Shown here piece by piece: positions 6,578-10,432 of a stretch of DNA of 10,432 nt (within the stretch, counting starts at the first letter, position 1; the number at the start of each line of letters is the position of its first letter). The translations under genes were made by a program, and so were the position numbers. Under the pieces are notes generated by a model that ran no database searches, was not told the origin of the DNA, and worked only from the letters and a program-made list of their open reading frames with translations. Location: the NCBI GenBank assembly GCA_003646875.1, contig QMLT01000041.1, positions 1 through 10,432 on the forward strand, in the 5' to 3' direction. The DNA is from Deltaproteobacteria bacterium. GTDB lineage: Bacteria; Desulfobacterota; DSM-4660; Desulfatiglandales; B25-G16.

Positions 6578-7045
6578 CTAATCAAGGGCCTTAAACAGGC
6601 TGACCATCTCCATAGCCGAAACAGCAGCATCCCAACCCTTGTTTCCACTCTTTGCGCCAGCCCTTTCAATGGCCTGCTCTAAGGTATCACTGGTTATTAT
6701 TCCAAATGAAACTGGAATCTTGCTCTCAAGTGCAATAGTAGCTATTCCTCTTGCTACCTGGGAGCTAATGTACTCAAAGTGCGGAGTAGCGCCCCTGATC
6801 ACGGCCCCCAGGCAGATCACGCATTCAAATTGACCGTTCATCGACAATTTTTTTGCCATAGAAGGGATTTCAAAGGCGCCAGGCACCTTAACAATAGTTA
6901 TCTGATCATCAGATGCCCCATGCCTTTTTAGGGCATCTAAGGCCCCATCCAATAATCGTTGGCATATAAAGTCATTAAAACGGCTAACAACGATTGCACA
7001 TGCAATTCCCTTCGCAGAAATCTCTCCTTCAATAAATTTAGGCAT
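6578..7045 (-). CDS. ribH: 6,7-dimethyl-8-ribityllumazine synthase
   Basis: RibH condenses 5-amino-6-ribitylaminouracil with 3,4-dihydroxy-2-butanone 4-phosphate to give 6,7-dimethyl-8-ribityllumazine, the substrate of riboflavin synthase. The 155 residues match the family. Seen in order: SRFND (21-25) with the substrate-stacking F23, VPGAFEIP (54-61), GAVIRGATPHFEYI (80-93) with the catalytic-type H89, FGIITSDTLEQAIERAG (114-130) and a closing GNKGWDAA. The ATG has a good site, AAGGGGGG, ending 5 bases upstream. It lies 61 bases after ribBA, whose first domain makes one of its substrates, and precedes nusB. Some organisms call this gene ribE. Confidence 0.97.
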   Translation of the reverse strand: MPKFIEGEISAKGIACAIVVSRFNDFICQRLLDGALDALKRHGASDDQITIVKVPGAFEIPSMAKKLSMNGQFECVICLGAVIRGATPHFEYISSQVARGIATIALESKIPVSFGIITSDTLEQAIERAGAKSGNKGWDAAVSAMEMVSLFKALD

Positions 7046-7106
7046 TGGCGCCCCCCTTAACTTTGGTAGATCTGTCGTATTGTTTCATTGATACCTTGTT
7101 GACTAT

Positions 7107-8312
7107 TCAACTATTAAAACTCATGATATGACCCAATTTTTCACACTTGGTTAAAAGATAGCGCACATTTTCAGGTCTTGGAGTAATTTCAATGGGAACC
7201 CTTCCTGTTACTGTTAGGCCGTAGCCATCCAGACCAATTATCTTCTTAGGATTATTCGTCATTATCCTCATCCTTCTTACACCTAAGGCGACAAGAATTT
7301 GGGCCCCAACTCCATAATCTCTCAAGTCAGGCTTAAAGCCCAGCTCTTTATTTGCCTCTACTGTATCAAAGCCCTTATCCTGCAAGGCATAGGCCTTAAG
7401 CTTATTGGCAAAACCTATTCCCCGACCTTCCTGCCTCAAATAGACAACAACACCGAGTCCCTCCTGATTGATCATCTTTAACGACTTTTTCAACTGATCC
7501 CCACAGTCACATCGATATGAACCAAAGACATCCCCTGTCAAACACTCAGAATGAACCCTCACCAGAATATCTTTGTTGGGCTCAATTTCGCCTTTTATTA
7601 GGGCCAGGTGCTCACTGTTATCGAGCTCATTTATAAATGCTACTGCCTTGAATTCACCATATGGGGTTGGCAAAATTGTTTCTGCCTCTTTATGCACAAA
7701 GGATTCATTCCGCATTCGATAGGCAATAATATCAGCAACAGTAACTATTCTGAGTCCATGCTTTTTAGCAAATTGATCAAGATCAGGCCTTCTCGCCATA
7801 GTGCCATCTTCATTCATTATCTCGCAGATAACCGCTGCCGGCTTTAGACCGGCAAGCCTGGCAAGATCCACAGAACCTTCGGTTTGCCCGGTTCTGAAAA
7901 GCACCCCTCCTCTCCTTGCCCTTAGGGGAAACAGATGCCCTGGTTGAACTAAATCATCTGGTTTCGCATCGTCCGCCACAGCTGTAAGGATAGTATGCGC
8001 CCTATCAGCAGCCGATATTCCGGTTGTTACCCCATTTTTTGCCTCTATAGAAACAGTAAAGGCAGTCTGAAAACGAGATTGATTATCATGAACCATGAGG
8101 GGGAGTTTTAACCGTTCAACTATATCTGGATGAAGGGCTAGACAAATCAGACCTCTTGCATATTTGGCCATAAAGTTAATAGCCTCTGGGGTGACCTTCT
8201 CAGCGATCATGGTCAAATCGCCCTCATTTTCCCTGTCCTCATCATCAACAAGGATAATCATCTTTCCCTGTCTTAAATCTTCAAGCGCTCCCTTTATATT
8301 AGAAATTCCCAC
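7107..8312 (-). CDS. ribBA: Bifunctional DHBP synthase / GTP cyclohydrolase II (RibBA)
   Basis: This protein makes both entry compounds of riboflavin synthesis: 3,4-dihydroxy-2-butanone 4-phosphate from ribulose 5-phosphate (N-terminal half) and the pyrimidine intermediate from GTP (C-terminal half). Numbered from this GTG, the RibB half has DDEDRENEGDL (23-33), TGISAADRAHTI (97-108) and PGHLFPLRA (124-132). The RibA half has the zinc ligands C257, C268 and C270 (in SECLTGDVFGSYRCDCGDQL), RQEGRGIGF (293-301), RDYGVGAQIL (331-340) and TNNPKK. Both halves look active. I start at the GTG at 8312 because GGAG lies 6 bases upstream and the N-terminus then matches B. subtilis RibA. An ATG at 8330 would add MVLEKA but has no ribosome site. 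It overlaps the end of ribE by 14 bases (32 with the ATG). Confidence 0.96.
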   Translation of the reverse strand: MGISNIKGALEDLRQGKMIILVDDEDRENEGDLTMIAEKVTPEAINFMAKYARGLICLALHPDIVERLKLPLMVHDNQSRFQTAFTVSIEAKNGVTTGISAADRAHTILTAVADDAKPDDLVQPGHLFPLRARRGGVLFRTGQTEGSVDLARLAGLKPAAVICEIMNEDGTMARRPDLDQFAKKHGLRIVTVADIIAYRMRNESFVHKEAETILPTPYGEFKAVAFINELDNSEHLALIKGEIEPNKDILVRVHSECLTGDVFGSYRCDCGDQLKKSLKMINQEGLGVVVYLRQEGRGIGFANKLKAYALQDKGFDTVEANKELGFKPDLRDYGVGAQILVALGVRRMRIMTNNPKKIIGLDGYGLTVTGRVPIEITPRPENVRYLLTKCEKLGHIMSFNS

Positions 8313-8976
8313 TGCTTTCTCCAAAACCATATCTGATCAACATATCTCTATCGATCCTTGATGGTTTTTCTTTTGATATACTTGTTCTATCATTTAAAAA
8401 GAATTTTTCTATGTACTTGGAAATCAGATCTATCTCTATGTTTACTCTGCCGCCGACCTCTTTTTGATAAAGTGTAGTGTTATGAACAGTTTGAGGGATA
8501 ATTGTTACATCAAAGGATGTCTGCGTACATCTATTGATGGTTAAACTTATTCCATCCACAGCTATGGAGCCCTTGTCTATCAAATACCTGCTTAGAGACT
8601 GATCAAGAGATATGTGAATAATCCATGATCTTTGAAACCTTTCGATCTTTTCAATTATCCCTGTGCCATCAACATGACCGCTCACAAGATGTCCGCTTAA
8701 TCTGTCAGAAAGCTTAAGCGCCCTTTCAAGATTTATCATATCACCCTGTTTCAATTTTCCTAACGTGCTCCTGTTAAGGGTCTCAGCCGAAATATCCAGA
8801 GTAAAAAGCTCTCCTTTTATCTCAGTGATGGTCAAACAGACGCCATCAACCGCAATACTTTCCCCTGGATGGCAATCAGAAAAAAAGGGAGGCGCTCTTA
8901 GGATACAGACAGCCTCTGCGCCTAACCTGCGGATGCTTTTTACCTCTCCAATTCCCTCAACAATACCGGTGAACAT
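8299..8976 (-). CDS. ribE: Riboflavin synthase, alpha subunit
   Basis: The enzyme dismutates two molecules of 6,7-dimethyl-8-ribityllumazine into riboflavin and 5-amino-6-ribitylaminouracil. The 225 residues show the two tandem lumazine-binding barrels of the family: the first starts MFTGIVEGIGEV (1-12) and contains SIAVDGVCLTIT (40-51), followed by LSGHLVSGHVDGTG (93-106); the second repeats the pattern as GSIAVDGISLTIN (136-148). The C-terminal helix region (IDLISKYIEKF) is the trimerisation part in known structures. The ATG at 8976 has no clear Shine-Dalgarno site, and the 26-base gap to ribD is mostly a 7-bp repeat. Its 3' end overlaps ribBA. Named ribC in E. coli. Confidence 0.96.
   Translation of the reverse strand: MFTGIVEGIGEVKSIRRLGAEAVCILRAPPFFSDCHPGESIAVDGVCLTITEIKGELFTLDISAETLNRSTLGKLKQGDMINLERALKLSDRLSGHLVSGHVDGTGIIEKIERFQRSWIIHISLDQSLSRYLIDKGSIAVDGISLTINRCTQTSFDVTIIPQTVHNTTLYQKEVGGRVNIEIDLISKYIEKFFLNDRTSISKEKPSRIDRDMLIRYGFGESSGNF
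8319..8322 (-). promoter_or_regulatory. Shine-Dalgarno site that favours the ribBA GTG start
   Basis: On the minus strand GGAG (8322-8319) is followed after six bases (AAAGCA) by the GTG at 8312-8310. The upstream ATG at 8330 is preceded by GATCAGAT, which is no recognisable site. The GGAG lies inside the ribE coding region, so the two genes are probably translationally coupled. Confidence 0.55.
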
Positions 8977-8989
8977 TATCGCTTCGCTT

Positions 8990-9024
8990 CAATTTAAAAT
9001 TTTCAATTTTCAATTTTCAATTTG
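8990..9024. repeat. 7-bp tandem repeat across the ribD stop codon
   Basis: Five consecutive 7-base units: CAATTTA, AAATTTT, CAATTTT, CAATTTT, CAATTTG. The unit and period match the tract at 1741-1803. The minus-strand reading of 9003-9024 encodes the last RibD residues (AKLKIEN and its stop), so the array spans the gene end and the short gap before ribE. Confidence 0.65.
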
Positions 9025-10139
9025 GCATTCGCAGAATGTCGCCTTGGGTATGCCTCAATCATAATATCATCATCAAATCTTCTGACCATTAAATCCTTTA
9101 GCAATACACAATCTTTTATATTATCACATCCTGGTCCTCTCGCAAATGGCACGCCATTATCACCACCCAATATTTTAGGGGCGAGGAACATATAATACTT
9201 ATCAACAAGATCCTCCCTTATCATGGAGCCAAATAGTGTTGCCCCACCCTCTACTAAAACAGAGCTTATTGACATTTTGGCTAATTCATCCAGTAAATCG
9301 GCGAGATCAATCCGCCCATTTCTTACCTGGCAGTCAACAAACCGAGCTCCTAAGTCTTCTATCCTTTTTCTCTTTGCGCTATCTACATTACTACCTACAG
9401 CTATGATGGTCAAGCCTGATTTAGGTGAATTAAACACCCTGCTGTGTAAAGGAATCCTTAAATTTGTATCTACTATTACCCGAAAAGGATCTGAGGAGGT
9501 TGATTCTCCTATCAGATAAGGTGTAAGATAAGGATTATCCACTATAACAGTCCCTACCCCAACAAGAATAGCATCCACTCGTTTTCTTAATGAATGAACA
9601 AACTTTCTTGATTTTTCACCTGTGATCCACTTTGAATTGCCTGTTTGTGTAGCGATCCACCCATCAAGAGTAAGGGCCCCCTTCAAAATCACAAATGGTT
9701 TGTCTTTTGTTATATATTTTATATAAACCTCATTTAACCTTTTGCATTCCGCCTCTAACACGTTACATTTCACCTTCACCCCATGAGAGGAAAGGAATTC
9801 ACACCCACCTCCAGTAACATGTGGATTAGGATCAACCATGCCCACAACAACTTTCTTAACGCTGCTTTTCAATATAGCCTTTGTGCATGGTGGGGTTCTG
9901 CCATAATGGTTACAGGGCTCCAGGTTAACATAGAGCGTGGCTCCCTTTGCGCTTTTATCAGCCTTTGATAGAGCCTCTATTTCAGCGTGTGGGTCTCCTG
10001 CCTTTTTATGATATCCAGAGCCAATAATCTTCCTATCTTTAACAACAAGCGCCCCTACTAATGGATTTGGAGATGTGGAGCCCAGGCCCTTTTTTGCCAG
10101 CCTAAGCGTCTTTTTCATGAATACTTCATCAATATCCAT
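9003..10139 (-). CDS. ribD: Bifunctional diaminohydroxyphosphoribosylaminopyrimidine deaminase / 5-amino-6-(5-phosphoribosylamino)uracil reductase
   Basis: RibD performs the second and third steps after GTP cyclohydrolase II: zinc-dependent deamination of the pyrimidine ring and NADPH-dependent reduction of the ribose. The N-terminal cytidine-deaminase-like domain has HAE (51-53) and the zinc Cys pair C76 and C85 in PCNHYGRTPPC. The C-terminal reductase domain has LKGALTLDG (152-160), WITGEKSR (171-178), the VGVGTVIVDNPYLT stretch (193-206) and VLVEGGATL (294-302). The 378 residues are normal length. The ATG at 10139 fits E. coli RibD at the N-terminus, but no Shine-Dalgarno site is visible because a 9-bp repeat begins 5 bases upstream. 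The last residues, AKLKIEN, come from a 7-bp repeat. It is the first gene of the rib cluster; no FMN riboswitch precedes it. Confidence 0.96.
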   Translation of the reverse strand: MDIDEVFMKKTLRLAKKGLGSTSPNPLVGALVVKDRKIIGSGYHKKAGDPHAEIEALSKADKSAKGATLYVNLEPCNHYGRTPPCTKAILKSSVKKVVVGMVDPNPHVTGGGCEFLSSHGVKVKCNVLEAECKRLNEVYIKYITKDKPFVILKGALTLDGWIATQTGNSKWITGEKSRKFVHSLRKRVDAILVGVGTVIVDNPYLTPYLIGESTSSDPFRVIVDTNLRIPLHSRVFNSPKSGLTIIAVGSNVDSAKRKRIEDLGARFVDCQVRNGRIDLADLLDELAKMSISSVLVEGGATLFGSMIREDLVDKYYMFLAPKILGGDNGVPFARGPGCDNIKDCVLLKDLMVRRFDDDIMIEAYPRRHSANAKLKIEN

Positions 10140-10143
10140 TTGA

Positions 10144-10188
10144 TTTATTGTGTTTTTAGGGTTTGTTGTGTTTATTGAGTTTTTTGGG
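10144..10188. repeat. 9-bp tandem repeat, five units, directly upstream of ribD
   Basis: The 45 bases divide into TTTATTGTG, TTTTTAGGG, TTTGTTGTG, TTTATTGAG and TTTTTTGGG. Seen at a longer scale, 10144-10163 and 10171-10190 match at 18 of 20 positions with a 27-base offset (three units). The array occupies the region where the ribD ribosome binding site should be. Confidence 0.65.
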
Positions 10189-10333
10189 TTAAAGCCTTAT
10201 TAACTCGATACACTAACTGGGTCTTCATGACTCAAGAATTTTTACAATCATTAGGTATGCTATTTATGTAACTCTTCTCAATAAGTTGGGGTATCTGTCG
10301 GGCAATAAAGCACAACAAGGCCTACATAAAGTC

Positions 10334-10370
10334 AGGGAGCATGGGTATGTCTTTTTTTGCTCCATGCCCT
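10334..10370. repeat. Inverted repeat with two competing pairings
   Basis: GCATGG (10339-10344) can pair with CCATGC (10362-10367), extended by AGGG/CCTT-type pairing around one bulged base. GGAGCA (10336-10341) can instead pair with TGCTCC (10358-10363). The two stems use overlapping bases and exclude one another. Seven T (10352-10358) lie in the loop. Confidence 0.4.
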
Positions 10371-10379
10371 TAATAAATA

Positions 10380-10399
10380 GGGGGCATTAGCGTGCCCCC
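10380..10399. repeat. Perfect 7-bp inverted repeat
   Basis: GGGGGCA (10380-10386) and TGCCCCC (10393-10399) are perfect complements around the 6-base loop TTAGCG. The stem is GC-rich and strong. Neither strand has a T-run after it, so a simple intrinsic terminator is unlikely. Confidence 0.55.
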
Positions 10400-10401
10400 A
10401 T

Positions 10402-10430
10402 AAATCGGGACACACGTGCAACGTGGATTT
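10402..10430. repeat. Bulged hairpin at the window edge
   Basis: AAATC (10402-10406) pairs with GATTT (10426-10430) and CACGT (10413-10417) with ACGTG (10421-10425). A GCA loop closes the stem and GGGACA bulges on one side. Hairpins with one-sided bulges are typical of IS200/IS605 ends and REP elements; that link is only a guess here. Confidence 0.35.
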
Positions 10431-10432
10431 TA

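Larger units (their letters stand above)
10189..10432. other. Noncoding right edge upstream of ribD
   Basis: No gene is recognisable on either strand. The conserved blocks of the FMN riboswitch are absent, and I find no convincing ribD promoter: the best minus-strand hexamers (TTGAGA near 10280) lack a good -10. Bases 10334-10430 are rich in inverted repeats, described separately. An unrelated element may begin here and continue past the window. Confidence 0.5.

Noticed and set aside
10172..10228. 18-residue minus-strand ORF (MKTQLVYRVNKALTQKTQ) in the ribD leader
   Set aside because: Very short, no ribosome site, and its second half only reads through the 9-bp repeat. No evidence that it is a gene.
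10140..10432. FMN (RFN) riboswitch upstream of ribD
   Set aside because: None of the conserved RFN blocks (such as a GGGGCAGGGTGAAA-like segment) can be found on the minus strand. The stems that are present do not have that arrangement.
1..10432. A new defence, mobile or biosynthetic system
   Set aside because: Every substantial gene is a recognised housekeeping gene. Novelty here is limited to spacers, repeats and gene boundaries.

Overview
The window is chromosomal housekeeping DNA from a bacterium with moderately AT-rich, compactly packed genes. Eight of the nine genes lie on the minus strand. The order ribD, ribE, ribBA, ribH, nusB, leuS, holA, with rpsT and murJ beyond, resembles what I recall from deltaproteobacteria (Desulfobacterota, e.g. 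Geobacter) and related Gram-negative groups such as Nitrospirota. Gene order and protein style support an assignment at about that level and no finer. Every protein looks intact and of normal family length, apart from extra residues at some C-termini.

Layout, reading the minus strand from right to left. The right edge (10140-10432) is noncoding, with a run of 9-bp repeats next to ribD and three inverted repeats at the very end. Next come ribD (bifunctional deaminase/reductase), ribE (riboflavin synthase), ribBA (DHBP synthase/GTP cyclohydrolase II), ribH (lumazine synthase) and nusB (antitermination factor). Together the four rib genes supply all riboflavin enzymes except the phosphatase that acts after RibD; ribF is also not here. 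A 301-bp spacer with a candidate promoter and a possible gene remnant follows, then leuS and holA joined by an ATGA overlap.

rpsT (ribosomal protein S20) is the only plus-strand gene. It converges on holA, and the two coding regions overlap by 77 bp at their 3' ends. murJ (lipid II flippase) is divergent from rpsT and shares its AT-rich upstream region, where I place one weak promoter for each gene. murJ ends near the left edge; bases 1-77 hold only an imperfect hairpin.

I found no defence system, mobile-element gene, CRISPR array, tRNA or rRNA. The most unusual content is in the gaps. Most spacers carry short-unit direct repeats, each with its own period: 10 bp at the murJ 3' end, 7 bp between murJ and rpsT and again between ribD and ribE, 8 bp between ribH and nusB, and 9 bp upstream of ribD. 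In two places the repeat runs into a gene and encodes its last residues (MurJ, RibD). These repeats, the rpsT/holA overlap with its S20 tail, the possible remnant before leuS and the structured right edge are the points worth a second look.
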